The position numbers and the translations under genes are program-made. The notes under the pieces were generated by a model. The model searched no databases and was not told where the DNA came from. It worked only from the letters and a program-made list of their open reading frames with translations. A DNA stretch of 64,000 nt from positions 6,982,217 through 7,046,216 of the forward strand of contig OX463859.1 of the NCBI GenBank assembly GCA_949825065.1. The letters are read 5' to 3'. Origin of the DNA: Odontocerum albicorne (Eukaryota > Arthropoda > Insecta > Trichoptera > Odontoceridae). Each line of letters starts with the position of its first letter. Positions within the stretch are counted from its first letter, which is position 1. Positions 54,570 through 64,000 of the stretch are shown piece by piece.

Positions 54570-54700
54570 TACAATTTATAAATCACCGATAGAGAGCAAG
54601 ACGAGTTTGCTTAGAGCTACATTTATTGATAGATTTAAAACATTGCAAAATAAATATTTACACGATCTGTCCAATGTGAAAAGTGACTGATGGGAAATAA
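54570..54700. repeat. Dispersed repeat X (copy 2)
   Basis: ACAATTTATAAATCACCGAT, AGAGAGCAAGACGAGTTTGC and TTATTGATAGATT parallel the copies at 53110 and 59510. The right side of the 59510 copy also has a counterpart at about 55140-55190 (AATTTTGATAAGACCTCG, then AAAAAGGGATGTCTTT). Confidence 0.55.
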
Positions 54701-54732
54701 AATACAAGACATTGTTTATTTTTAGTTTACAT

Positions 54733-54895
54733 TACCTTTTATTCAAAACACACTCCTTGCGAGTCAATGCAATACTGAAAGTGGTTGTAAAATTTTCTGA
54801 AACACTCCTGAAACTCATTCTTCTGCATTGCCTGCAAAATCGCGATCGAAGCCTTCTTGATGTCTGAAAACGTATCAAAACGATTTCCTTTCACC
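54733..54895 (-). pseudogene. mariner-type transposase C-terminal fragment
   Basis: The minus-strand frame reads VKGNRFDTFSDIKKASIAIL, then QAMQKNEFQECFRKFYNHFQ and YCIDSQGVCFE to a stop. The GNRFDT...I pattern and the final CID.QG.YFE motif are the end of mariner-type transposases, here with Cys for Tyr. Nothing of the catalytic triad remains. It is a third transposase lineage, different from those at 6814 and 33665. Confidence 0.65.
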
Positions 54896-55734
54896 GCTAT
54901 AGTGTACATAATCACACGTAAATCTAGTATAAAGATAGGCAGGAAATGGTTGCGTCAATTAGATTTGGTACTTCTCTGTAACGGTATATGCTCAGAAAAA
55001 CATATTTGGTAAGACAATCGCAGAAAGGTTAACAAGAGAAGACGAACTAGAAAAAAACCTTTATAGATTGTTCGATACGTGATAGTAACACATTCTACTT
55101 GTAATCAAGTGTAGTGTTTTCTATAGTGTTCATATAACGTCATTAATTTTGATAAGACCTCGCAAAAAGGGATGTCTTTCAGTACTTTCTTAAGTTTCTC
55201 ACTCTACTTTTCGAATTCACACTATTTTTCGATTTTGCTTCAACAAACTATCCCCATCTACGGTTTTTTCCTTGACATTTCTTCTTGTATGCCTCATTCA
55301 TTACCTTTTTTCCTTTCAGCCTTTACAGCTGTGTATACTTCTTTCGCAATAGATCATAATATTCTTTTCACAGTTGTCTATTCTTTTCTATTTTAAAACA
55401 TTCACATTTATTCCTACTTGATAAAGCTTGTCAATGGTAAATGTGGTGCATGTGTATGCAGATCTCAACATTTAAACAAAAGACCCACGGCCATTAAATA
55501 TGTCGATCTAAAAACGAACCACGGTCTTGCAGTAACCAGGATAGATCTTTTTCAGGGATGGCACCCTAAAATTAAGAAACCAGCTTCTAAGTGAATAGAT
55601 TCAGTGCAAAAAGTTGCAAAATATTAAAAAACCTGAAAAATTCCAAAGGAAAATTGAAATGATCAATATATTAAAAAAAAAAAAAACTTAGAAAATACAC
55701 TTGTTTCACTTTGTGGTGTCATGTTTGTAATTTT
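54896..55734. other. No gene recognised
   Basis: Short Phe/Ser-rich frames only; part may be an extension of repeat X. Confidence 0.35.
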
Positions 55735-56280
55735 TTAATAAAATAATTAAATAACTTATTTTTTATTTATGTATTCACCACTGTTTTATATAACTTCACT
55801 ACCAGTTTCAATGACCTCCGTCTTCTTCGTCAGGTGAATATGAACTGACTTATGTCTAAAAAATTTTTTTTTTATAATAAGTAATAGATACAGTAGAGAA
55901 GGAGGAAGTAGTGATTAATAAGGGTAGGGGAGTAGGTAGGCTTTTGTAACTTGGTTATTTATAATATTGAGACTAAATTTAACGCTTTTCCTTATCTCGA
56001 GAATTTATAAGTTTTCCTATTAGAGCTAAATATGTTTACCGTTCAAAAGCCACCCTTTTGACGCCTACCTACTCCCCTGCCCTTATTAGCTACTATTCTA
56101 CCTCCCTCGCCAGTACAAATTACAATTATAAAAAATATATGTTTTAGACACAACTGAGTTCATCTTAACCTGCCGAGAAAGACGGAGGTCTTTGAAACTG
56201 GCAGTGAATTCAAATAAAATATTGGTGAAGACAAAATGATATGTAAATATTTAATTTATTTCGTTAAAAATCAACTAAAT
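55735..56280. mobile_element. Second Penelope-like family, long inverted repeat
   Basis: Two arms of about 250 bp face each other around a spacer at about 55960-56040. The left arm (minus) carries CTGACGAAGAAGACGGAGGT, then CATTGAAACTGGTAGTGAA. The right arm (plus, 56165-56215) has CTGCCGAGAAAGACGGAGGT, then CTTTGAAACTGGCAGTGAA. The inner parts pair through GGGGAGTAGGTAGGC. The arrangement is the same as in the first Penelope-like family but the sequence is different. No coding part is present. Confidence 0.6.
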
Positions 56281-56424
56281 TAAAAGACTTACTATTTGTT
56301 ATGATAATTATTAGTTGATAACCTCACTTCAAAGACTTTTGGTTTAAAAAATTAAAACATTAAATTTATATGTTAATTGATGGCAACATATTATGTAAAT
56401 ATATATCTTGAAATAACACGTATA

Positions 56425-57534
56425 AAGGGTCTTTCAAATTGAGCAAATTTTTCAATTCTTGGATAAAACACAGATGGCGTCGCAAACTTGCCTGGATCTT
56501 GTGACATTGATAAGTGTAATATATGACACTGTAGGATACCTACGTCCATAAATAAATAATTGAATTGTCAAACATAATTTATTGTCAAAATTGTAAACAT
56601 ACAGGGTCAACGACCGATGAATCAAACTCCGAACTATTTACAATTGTCACATACTAGAAACGTCAACAATGTTTACTCACAAATATTTATGTTCTGTCTC
56701 GGCAAATAAATATACTACCCGCCTACACTAGTGCACGCGCAGGAGTGAGACAAAGTATATTGCGAGCACATTCACTCACTACTATAAAATACCTACTTGT
56801 AGACAAATAAACATTATTATTCATCCAACTGTCAAGACTTGTTACTATTTACCCGCTATTCACTTTCACTTTTATCCGCATTCCTGAGTTTTATATTTAT
56901 TTTAAATACATATCAAAATCATCACGACGTATCGAACAAAGCAGCACGCTACATTGATGACCCCGAACGAAAAGGAACGCAGAATTCGACTAAAACGAAT
57001 ATAGCGATGTCAACATCAACATCATCAGCACGTCCTAATAGGACACACGCTAAATTGATAACGAACATCGCTACAACACTTATAAAAATGAAGCCGTATA
57101 CAATGCAACAACGCGTTCAAATTATTGAATTATTTTATGTATTGTAATCATCGAAACGGTGATGTTAATTGGCCACCAAGATCATGTGATCTCACACCGT
57201 TGGACTATTTTCTCTGGGTTACGTGAAAAGCCAGGTCTATGAGAATGAACCCAAATCAATTTCTGAGCTGAAGGACGAAATTATTCGCGGTATTGGTGAG
57301 CTAGAACCTCAATTATGCCAAAATGTCAACGAAATTTTTGACAAAAGAGTGGACATCTGTGGAGCTGCAAGAGGTGGACATTTGACGAATATTGTTTTTT
57401 TTGTGTTTAAATGTTTATACTTTATTATACTTCAATGATCACTAAAAAGTTTTTTGAAATCATAGCAAATTGTGGGTTTTATTCAAGAATTTAAAAAAAT
57501 TAATTAAAAATACCGCTCAATTTGAAAGACCCTT
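56425..57534 (+). mobile_element. Deleted Tc1/mariner-type element carrying an LTR insertion
   Basis: The ends AAGGGTCTTTCAAATTGAGC and, reversed, the same 20 bases plus GGTATT lie next to TA on each side (56423-56424 and 57535-57536). The transposase start at 57088 (MKPYTMQQRVQIIELFY) is followed at once by the C-terminal part from about 57160. That part reads NWPPRSCDLTPLDYFLW, then VKSQVYENEPKSISELKDEI and ends CGAARGGHL. The middle of the gene is gone. An LTR-containing fragment (56530-57069) interrupts the 5' part. Confidence 0.8.
56530..57069 (+). mobile_element. Gypsy-like LTR with leader and gag start (copy 3), nested
   Basis: It starts TGTAGGATACCTACGTCC and contains the LTR blocks GGTCAACGACCGATGAATCA and ACTATAAAATACCTACTTGT. 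GATGACCCCGAACGAAAAGG and ATGTCAACATCAACATCATC follow (a gag-like start, MSTSTSSARPNRTHAKLITN). It stops at about CGCTACA, with ACAC on both sides. Those flanks restore a continuous host element, so it inserted after the mariner-type element did. Confidence 0.65.
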
Positions 57535-57646
57535 TATGTTAAGACAGAGGAAAAGAAAATACATATGAAACATAAGCAACCAAACGATCTGGACTTATCT
57601 CATCATTATCTTGATCAAGATACACCCCATCTATAACCTTTCCTTC

Positions 57647-58256
57647 CCTGTGTTGGGTATCTTCTACACGTTGCTTCTAATAACCATCAATATCTCTATA
57701 AATATAATAAATACAAGGTTAAAATTTTAGGTATTCCTCCATAATATATTTACGCATTGATTTAAAAAATAATATTTATAATAATCAGAATTTATCGACT
57801 ACATCGAGGTGTTTTGTAAAGATCGAAAACAAATTCGCATTTAAACGCTGCGAGTGCCTCGTCTTGACGATAGGTGAATAGTATGCGGGAAGCGCGACAC
57901 TATATTCGCATCTCACTCTTGCATACTAGACTGAATTGCGAGGAGCTGAATTGTCTCAACGTCGCAAGCATAAGCGTAAGCGCCGGGGTATGCGACTGAC
58001 GTTCGCGCCACTAGTAGCTTCTAGGCTTGCAAATAGGTTAGACGCACGCCCGTTCTGTGAGCGTTGCCAGATGGTTTTTTAATGTTTTCAGCAAATAAAT
58101 CTCAATTATTATAATTTTTAACTTCAATTATAATTAATTAAGGGGATTATCTATGAATGTTCTTATTTTTTCGATTTAAAATCGCAAATTTTTTATTGCG
58201 TACTCACTACCCAACACCGGATCACGCGTATTATTTTTATCACCGTAAGGGAAGGG
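57647..58256 (+). mobile_element. piggyBac-type miniature, diverged (copy D)
   Basis: The ends CCTTTCCTTCCCTGTGTTGG and, reversed, CCCTTCCCTTACGGTGATAA match those of copy A. The interior has the ATATAATAAATACAAGGTTA and GTTTTGTAAAGATCGAAAAC blocks. The flanks are ATAA on both sides instead of TTAA. It is more diverged than copies A to C. Confidence 0.65.
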
Positions 58257-58519
58257 ATAAGAAGGTGAGCTGGGTCACGAGGACGTGAGATATTTTTCAG
58301 TCCAAACTCTGCACATTCAAATTATAATACTAAAAAAAGGTAACATTATTAACTCAATAAATTTGTACAAAAGTTAAATGAAATTCCAAATTTTGACAAA
58401 ACAGAGCAATGCACCAGAAGACATGGTTTTGCTGGAAATTGTTAAATCACGCGAGCGGCTGCAACAACTTATGAAATATTGTAGAATTCTGTTCGTATAA
58501 TTTGAGTTATTTTTCATAC

Positions 58520-59025
58520 ACAGATATACTGGATTAGCGCTACGCTTAAACATAGATTGTTTATTGGCCTTTCCAGTTCACCGCTCCTCTTTCTGTACGT
58601 CGTCCTTTATTGTTCATGCAGTGAGACTCTGGAATCAGTTACAAACCAATATAAGACTCGCTCCGTCCTTGGCATGCTTTAAGAAGCGAATGAAAAAACT
58701 CTTAATTTCTAGTCAGTAAAATAACGTGTTTCATTCCTGATTTTTCTTTTCCTTTCTTCTCCACCATCCCTTCATTTCCTTTTGATTGATGATATCTCAC
58801 TTTATATGAAAAATAATGTTCGGGTGATTGTCCGTCTTTGTGGGGTTCGTGGGCATGTTCTCACGTATATGTTTATGGATTTCGTGGGGATGGATAGTCA
58901 TTTGAATGATTTATGCGACCACGTAACTTGCTTCATTTACTTTTGTCTGGTTAGTTGGAAGAGATTGCCGCCTGGCAATAAGCCCGCCAGATTGTATTAC
59001 AATAAAAGTGTTAAATAATAATAAT
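58520..59025 (+). mobile_element. Jockey/CR1-like LINE 3' end (copy 9)
   Basis: It begins in GCGCTACGCTTAAACATAGA, keeps TVHAVRLWNQLQTNIRLAPS-type coding through to LACFKKRMKKLL, then TAG-type stops. The long 3' subtype with small frame 58782-59018 follows, and the tail is AAAAGTGTTAAATAATAATA. Confidence 0.8.
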
Positions 59026-59509
59026 ACTGGAACATATACTTTCATTTCTTTTAAAACAATCATCTATGCACTCGCGAACCAAGATTTTGTCTTCCCTGCA
59101 ATGAAATAAATGTAACACTCGTTATTTTATAAGCAAGTGCTTACAAGGTCTTTGGGAACCGTTTATATTTATTTTATTTGCAGATAACGAACTCGTTTCT
59201 GCTACTGATTTTTATGTAAAAAGAAGAGGAAAAAAAAACAAGAAAATCTCTTTTGTGTTTGCACAAGTCTCATTCCCTGCCGTGTTGTTCTCGATACAAT
59301 CGCACGTATTGGAAATAACAATATTGCGAAACGGTGAGAGATTTTTATCAGAACATTTCACGTTCTATTGAAAAATATACTTGAGTCTATGAAGGCTTCT
59401 CGTCATCATATACATTGAGAACCTAAATGTTTCTTTAGTACCCTTTATTTAACTTTGCTGATTGGTAGATCTACAGGGTCATAAATCTATATTTGTGTCC
59501 TAATAATGC
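59026..59509. other. No gene recognised
   Basis: No supported features. Confidence 0.4.
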
Positions 59510-59860
59510 AATAGTGAAAAGATAATTTATAAAGCACTGTTTAGAGAGCAGACTCTCCTTGTGGGCGCTCTATCTAGGGACATGAACCCGCTTTTATTGA
59601 CAGATTATAAAAATAACAAAAAAAAAACAAAATTTGTGTGAGGATAGGAAGGTAATGACTGCTGCCAATGTATTAGGAACTCCTTCGTATGGTAAGAAAA
59701 AATGTATTAAAAAAATCGCAGAAAACTAACCAAGGGAAGTTTAACTTCAAAGAAATAACATATTCATCTTTAAGTGCAGTGTGTTCATTTATCATATTAA
59801 TAAATTTTGATAAAACCCCAAAAAGGGATGTCTTTAAGTGTTTCTTCAAACAGCAGACGC
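59510..59860. repeat. Dispersed repeat X (copy 3, longest)
   Basis: GATAATTTATAAAGCACTGT, TTAGAGAGCAGACTCTCC and TTTTATTGACAGATTA match copy 1. The right part (ATGGTAAGAAAAAATGTATT, AATTTTGATAAAACCCC, AAAAAGGGATGTCTTT) matches 54995-55190. Confidence 0.55.
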
Positions 59861-60239
59861 CCGCAAAATCTCTAACATTTAGAGGTACACCAAAATCAAT
59901 TTATTTGAAATTATACTTGAGAAAACAAACATCGACCAAAAGTTAAGTTTATTAATTCATTGAATATAACACAATAATAATTTATATTTTTCAATAACAA
60001 AAAAAAAGTTAAAATGACGAAAAATACATTGTTGGTGACTGCGCCATTAGTATTTAGCCAAGATAGAGACTGACACCCGAAATAGTCCTTCGAATCTTTG
60101 GAATCATGTGAAGAATAGAAAAACGAACAAAACTAGCATCAAATCTATGAAACTGGGAAACAGTATAATCGAAGACCGCCAAAAGATAGCAGAAAACTTG
60201 GCAAAATATTTTCAGTCAGTTTACTAAGATTCGACGGTC
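59861..60239. other. No gene recognised
   Basis: No supported features. Confidence 0.4.
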
Positions 60240-60640
60240 AATATGACCTAAATAAATATTAAATAGTTCATCAGACAGCAGAAGCATATCGCTCCATTCT
60301 TTTTCCAAGGAAGAAGTGTTGAAAAGCATCAACTCCTTGCAAACCAACAAAGCAATCGAGCCAGATGGGTTATCAGCCGACATTTTCATTGTCTGTGCGG
60401 AATACGTGTGTGATCTCATTTGCTACATATTTAACTCGAGCATAAACACCAATCAATACATTTCCTGTAACTTGGAAGACAACCAGGATCTGCCCTAATT
60501 TCAAATCAGGAGCACCGTTAGACTTTAACAATTACAGACTTGTGGCTATTTTATCTATACTTCGAACAATTTTCGAAACTGTACTGCGCAATCAATTTAG
60601 CTACCAAACATCATCAATACTTATTGGAAACCAGCATGTT
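60240..60640 (+). pseudogene. LINE reverse transcriptase, first conserved blocks
   Basis: The plus strand reads FSKEEVLKSINSLQTNKAIE, PDGLSADIFIVCAEYVCDLI and CYIFNSSINT. After a frame change it continues into a trace of SGAPLDFNNYRLVAILSI. These are blocks 1 to 2a of a Jockey/CR1-type polymerase (I..LK..KA.GPDGL; P.....NYRPISLLS). The YADD catalytic box is not reached. Confidence 0.65.
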
Positions 60641-60963
60641 TTTGCCAAAACTTTTGACAGCAGCAGCAAATTTTTGCCAAAACGATCGACTGTTACTTAC
60701 CTTCTCTCTCTGACATAACAGCTTTCGTCAAATTTAGACGAACTTTCACAAACGTATGTAAGCAGTTCTTTTTTGACTTCTTCTTCAATTATCTTACTTA
60801 TATCCAGGTTAAGGTCCTCTATCGAAAAATCAGTCATAATTCCGAGATCATATTGATCCCCTGTCACTTTTTCAAAAGCATCATGTATTTCTTCTACGTT
60901 AAATTCCTTTATAATATGTCTTTAGGATATGTATCCTAGAGGGAAGAGATGATGAGGATGATT
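60641..60963. other. No gene recognised
   Basis: Possibly more eroded LINE sequence; no motif survives. Confidence 0.3.
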
Positions 60964-61217
60964 TGTTGATAAATAATAAAACACGTAAGATCGCAATGCG
61001 GAAAGAGAGTGGAATTTTATTAGTAACGTAGGTATTTATATCTTTTTAGAATGTGCGCGAGAATGCGCTCGCGATATCCTCAGTGAGATACAGGCAAAAG
61101 CCTAGTTTACTGGGGATACGACAAATGAAAGGCAACAAACCCAGATCCATTAAAATTATATGTCCAAATCAAATTACCTGTTGTTTTTTCACAAATTTTG
61201 TATATTTCTTGTCATGT

Positions 61218-61259
<42 letters not shown>

Positions 61260-61520
61260 TGCCTACGTCTCGTTTCTGTGAATGCAGAACGATTAATTGT
61301 TGTATGTAGGTATCATTCAAATACGGAACTGGCGAGACAGCCGTGGTGCGTTCTCTCTCTAGTATGGAATGCGGTCCGCTGGCTATGGGTTGAATGGCCG
61401 GCGGGTTAACTTCGGACTCGTCTATTTAGATTTATCGAGGAATGCGAAGGTCATTTCATCGGTCATCGACCGTATGTATGAATGCCCACAGTATTCGAGT
61501 GGGCGACCGCCACAGGTCTA
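60964..61520 (-). mobile_element. Gypsy-like LTR (copy 4), split by a retroposon
   Basis: The minus-oriented LTR shares the GATCGCAATGCGG, TAGGTATTTATA, GCGCTCGCGATAT, CTGGCGAGACAG and CGGTCATCGACCGTATGT blocks with 11277 and 62104. It is interrupted between GCGATAT and ATATGCC by the repeat at 61078-61260. The 5' end (in LTR sense) is degraded near 61480-61520. Confidence 0.65.
61078..61260 (+). repeat. Dispersed retroposon-like repeat (copy 5) with (AAT)n tail
   Basis: It starts CCTCAGTGAGATACAGGC, contains AAAGGCAACAAACCCAGATC and ends in about 14 AAT units. ATAT lies at both borders, fitting a short target duplication. Its position inside the LTR shows that it inserted later. Confidence 0.75.
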
Positions 61521-61539
61521 ATGTTCACATATTTGAAGT

Positions 61540-61720
61540 CTGAAAAAAAACTGGTTAATATACTTGCGTGTGCTAGACATGTGCAAGTATTGTTGCATCT
61601 TTGCACGAACGGTATTATTGCCAATACGTGTAATGACGAACTGTAAGTTCTGAGCCTACTCCAGTGTTGTTTGTTTAAGATATTGATATTTTGTGCTGTG
61701 GAGATGTGAATAGCGTGCAC
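61540..61720 (+). mobile_element. Possible second SINE family (copy 3, partial)
   Basis: CGTGTAATGACGAACTGTAA and CTGAGCCTACTCCAGTG resemble the 44850 copy (CAATGACGAATCGCGAGC, CAGTGCCTACTCCATTAG). The head is not clear. Confidence 0.4.
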
Positions 61721-62103
61721 TGAGAAACAATGTTGAGTGTCGATGTTTGATAAGTAAGTTGGCAGAATTAAGAAAATAGAAATGAATGCTTAGATAAAAT
61801 GGATATGTAAGTTACATGAAGAAATGAACTTTAAGATAATTTGGATAAATGAAGAGAATAAATTATAAAAGAATGTCTAAGCGAATATCTAAGTCACAAG
61901 TGTAAGGTATATGTGGAAAAGAGAGACCAAAGAAAAACGAGACTGGATCAAGTTGACTAGATTTTGAAATAAGGTGAATTGAGAAGTATGAATAGTTAAA
62001 TATTGTATTGTGTTTGAAAATCTGTTCTCTCTACCTTACCGCAAGGGACACGGCGTGATGACGTATATGTATGTTTTATAAATGTAACTGTGATCTTTTA
62101 TAG
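61721..62103. other. No gene recognised
   Basis: A-rich sequence without supported features. Confidence 0.4.
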
Positions 62104-62484
62104 TGTAGGGATCCACGGTCGTCGCTGAATATTGTCGCATACATACGGTCAATGACCGACGAAACGAACTTCGGATACCTCGATAAATTATAGTAAACAG
62201 TCCAAAGGTCACATGCCCGACATGAGGCCGGCCGAGCATCGCGCCGCATTCCATACTAGAAAGAGAACACACCACGCTGTCTCGCCAGTTTCGTAAATAA
62301 ATGGTTACCTACAATACTACAATTGACCATTTATGCATTCACATGAGCGAGGTAGAATCATATCGCGAGCGCACTCCCGCGCCCATTCTGAAATGTTATA
62401 AATACCTACGTACTATCAAATAAAGTATTCATTCACTCTCTCCTTCCGCATTGCGATCTAACGTGTTTTATTTATTTATCAACA
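62104..62484 (+). mobile_element. Gypsy-like LTR, solo (copy 5)
   Basis: It starts TGTAGGGATCCACGGTCG and ends TTTATTTATTTATCAACA, 381 bp with TG...CA ends. A TTATAAATA box (about 62397) and an AATAAA (about 62420) lie in the last third, as expected for an LTR promoter and polyadenylation signal. No flanking gag or pol is present. Confidence 0.7.
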
Positions 62485-62639
62485 ATCATAATCATCATAT
62501 ACCTTTAAGGGGCATATCCCTAAAATAGTATAATGAACACTAATGGTTTATCTTATTTATCAATAAATAAATAACACTTACATATTATTGTCATAAATAA
62601 CACTGACATATTATTGTCATATTGTTATAACACATTTTT

Positions 62640-62835
62640 GTTGAATAGAGTACAACCTGGCGGATTTATTGCCACTTAAGCAATCTCCCAATCAACCAGA
62701 TAAATGTTTAAAAGGCCTTAAGTGAAAACAAGATTGGAATTCTTTGTAAAAAGTTTTGGTCCAACTGGAGTCGAGTTCACGACTCCCGGGTCGGAAGTTA
62801 AGCTTCCTACCGACAGTTTTACCAACACTTTTGAC
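62640..62835 (-). mobile_element. tRNA-derived SINE (copy 6)
   Basis: The minus strand has GACCCGGGAGTCGTGAACTC, then GACTCCAGTTGGACCAAAAC and GGAATTCCAATCTTG-like segments. GTTTTCACTTAAGGCC and a tail with TGGTTGATTGGGAGATTGC, then CCGCCAGGTTGTACTC follow. The tail matches the LINE 3' tail. Confidence 0.65.
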
Positions 62836-63319
62836 GAATCAAACCCGAAATTCCTGATTGGAAATTCAGTCTTACCTATAAGTCCACGAAAGTGATAATG
62901 GCTTTTAACGAACGGATGGGTCTAAAAAATACACTACTTAGAAAAAAAACAACCCTTTACTTATAAAGTGTGAGTAAAAAATTATTTTAGAAAAGAAACT
63001 TGAACCCAGTTAACCTTCCCAGTACTACAGTATGAGGTGAAGTCCCTTTGCCAGCAGGAGGTCGGAGATGTGAACCATAAATTAATTCCCCAACACAGCC
63101 TTTTGCCGTAATTTTATAATATAAGGTCACAATTTAAATTCAGTTTTCTAACGCAAAAGAGAGGCAAAGAGGAAAACGTTTCTCGTTTATAAAATTCAAA
63201 AGTTGTTAAAAAAGGTTTTATATAACAAAGATTTTTAGAACTTTAGTTATCAGCATATTTGCAATTTTATTCAAAAGTCATGCCACAACGCCACTTATAT
63301 TTTGGGGTTGGCAGAAAGG
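62836..63319. other. No gene recognised
   Basis: No supported features. Confidence 0.4.
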
Positions 63320-63420
63320 TTGGCGGCCGTAGCCTGACGGTTAGTATTTATGCTAAACAAACAGGCGCCCCAGGTTCAATTTCTGGCGAATTCCTTTCCG
63401 GCCGTATTTTGGACCATTTA
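63320..63420 (+). repeat. tRNA-like fragment
   Basis: GGCGGCCGTAGCCTGACGGT looks like an A-box head and GCCCCAGGTTCAATTTCTGG like a B-box. The arms do not pair, so it is most likely another SINE head. Confidence 0.4.
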
Positions 63421-63479
63421 ACAGTTTTTTAAAAGAATAGATATGACTGAAGTCATATATATTCTTATACTCTCAAACA

Positions 63480-63565
63480 CTAGGCGAAAAAAGTGCCTAT
63501 TCGTCGGTTCGAACCGACGACCTTCCGCACGTAAGTCCAGTGCGTTACCGCACGACCTTGCACAT
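63480..63565 (-). repeat. tRNA-like fragment with strong B-box
   Basis: The minus strand reads AAGGTCGTGCGGTAACGCAC, then GGTCGTCGGTTCGAACCGAC. The T-arm spacing does not allow the standard five pairs with a seven-base loop, and no acceptor stem forms. A SINE or tRNA relic is more likely than a working gene. Confidence 0.45.
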
Positions 63566-64000
63566 CAATCTGAATTTTTTACTTTTTTTCAAAAACGTAT
63601 TTGCTGATTATTATAAATTCTGATAACACCATTGTAAGCAAGAGAGAAAGTGCTATGTATATAACCTACATCGGCCAATAGTCTTGAAAATTTAATTTTC
63701 TTGCCATCGAAGCTTTGGGTTTGATGTCTCAAAACTAACAGCTTGTACACAATAAACCGATGTACACAGGCATTTTTCAACCACAAGCGGCTGACAGTCA
63801 AGATATTTACCACCAGGTCACGTAGGATATCATTCTACAAATCATTAATAGTCAGGTAGCACATGCTGGGAAATAAATATGGACATTTTATAAACGCTTT
63901 TTAACTATCTTTATATATTTCATATTTGATACAAGTTTTACCCAATTACATCAAATAATAAGGAAACCATTTTGATTTTAAGTTTAAATTAAAATGACAA
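63566..64000. other. No gene recognised
   Basis: AT-rich sequence to the window end; a 74-codon minus-strand frame (63813-63589) has no motif. Confidence 0.4.

Noticed and set aside
63480..63565. Minus-strand tRNA gene
   Set aside because: A strong B-box is present but the T-arm and acceptor stem do not pair, so only a tRNA-like relic is called.

Overview
This is a 64 kb piece of an AT-rich animal nuclear genome, almost certainly an insect. The evidence is one spliced exon of a biogenic-amine receptor with the hallmarks of insect beta-adrenergic-like octopamine receptors, set in a dense field of insect-type transposons. These include mariner elements, piggyBac-type TTAA miniatures, Penelope-like retroelements, RTE-type and Jockey/CR1-like LINEs, gypsy-like LTRs, tRNA-derived SINEs and minisatellites. 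There is no operon structure, no CRISPR array and no intact tRNA or rRNA gene that I can support. A 200-base run of N (2539-2738) is an assembly gap.

The only host protein-coding sequence I can defend is the exon at 35342-36539 (+). It has a polypyrimidine tract and AG acceptor, a 254-base 5' leader with four short upstream ORFs, an ATG at 35596, and 314 codons covering the extracellular N-terminus to the end of TM5. It ends in a GTGAGT donor in codon phase 2. Best match by recalled motifs is Octbeta2R. I did not find the downstream exon with TM6 and TM7 in the remaining 27 kb, so the next intron is probably long, and most of the right half of the window would be that intron.

Layout. 0-8 kb: a LINE 3' end split by a TTAA miniature, the gap, a second miniature fused to a deleted mariner, RTE debris, a Penelope GIY-YIG fragment, and a nearly whole mariner with three in-frame stops. 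9-16 kb: RTE 3' ends, a solo-LTR-like copy, an 18-bp tandem array, SINEs, a pogo/Tigger-type miniature and an inverted Penelope cluster. 18-27 kb: RTE debris, a 110-bp satellite, LINE copies, a foldback element, and a decayed mariner beside a reversed TTAA miniature. 28-34 kb: RTE debris, a minisatellite built on GTACATTGTAC cores, a tandem duplication split by a LINE, and a deleted mariner with both terminal repeats. 35-38 kb: the receptor exon, a LINE zinc-knuckle fragment, a near-perfect 38-bp hairpin and an LTR-plus-leader copy. 38-53 kb: RTE and LINE copies, Penelope termini, a 118-bp triplication and a 30-bp minisatellite. 53-64 kb: an (AT)n tract, a 44-bp array, a second Penelope-like inverted pair, an LTR fragment nested in a deleted mariner-type element, a fourth TTAA-type miniature, and two more LTR copies, one split by an element with an (AAT)n tail.

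The mobile elements are interlinked. LINEs are targets for miniatures, and SINEs appear to share the LINE 3' tail. LTR copies interrupt DNA transposons and are themselves interrupted. Family names come from recognised motifs only; no database search was possible.
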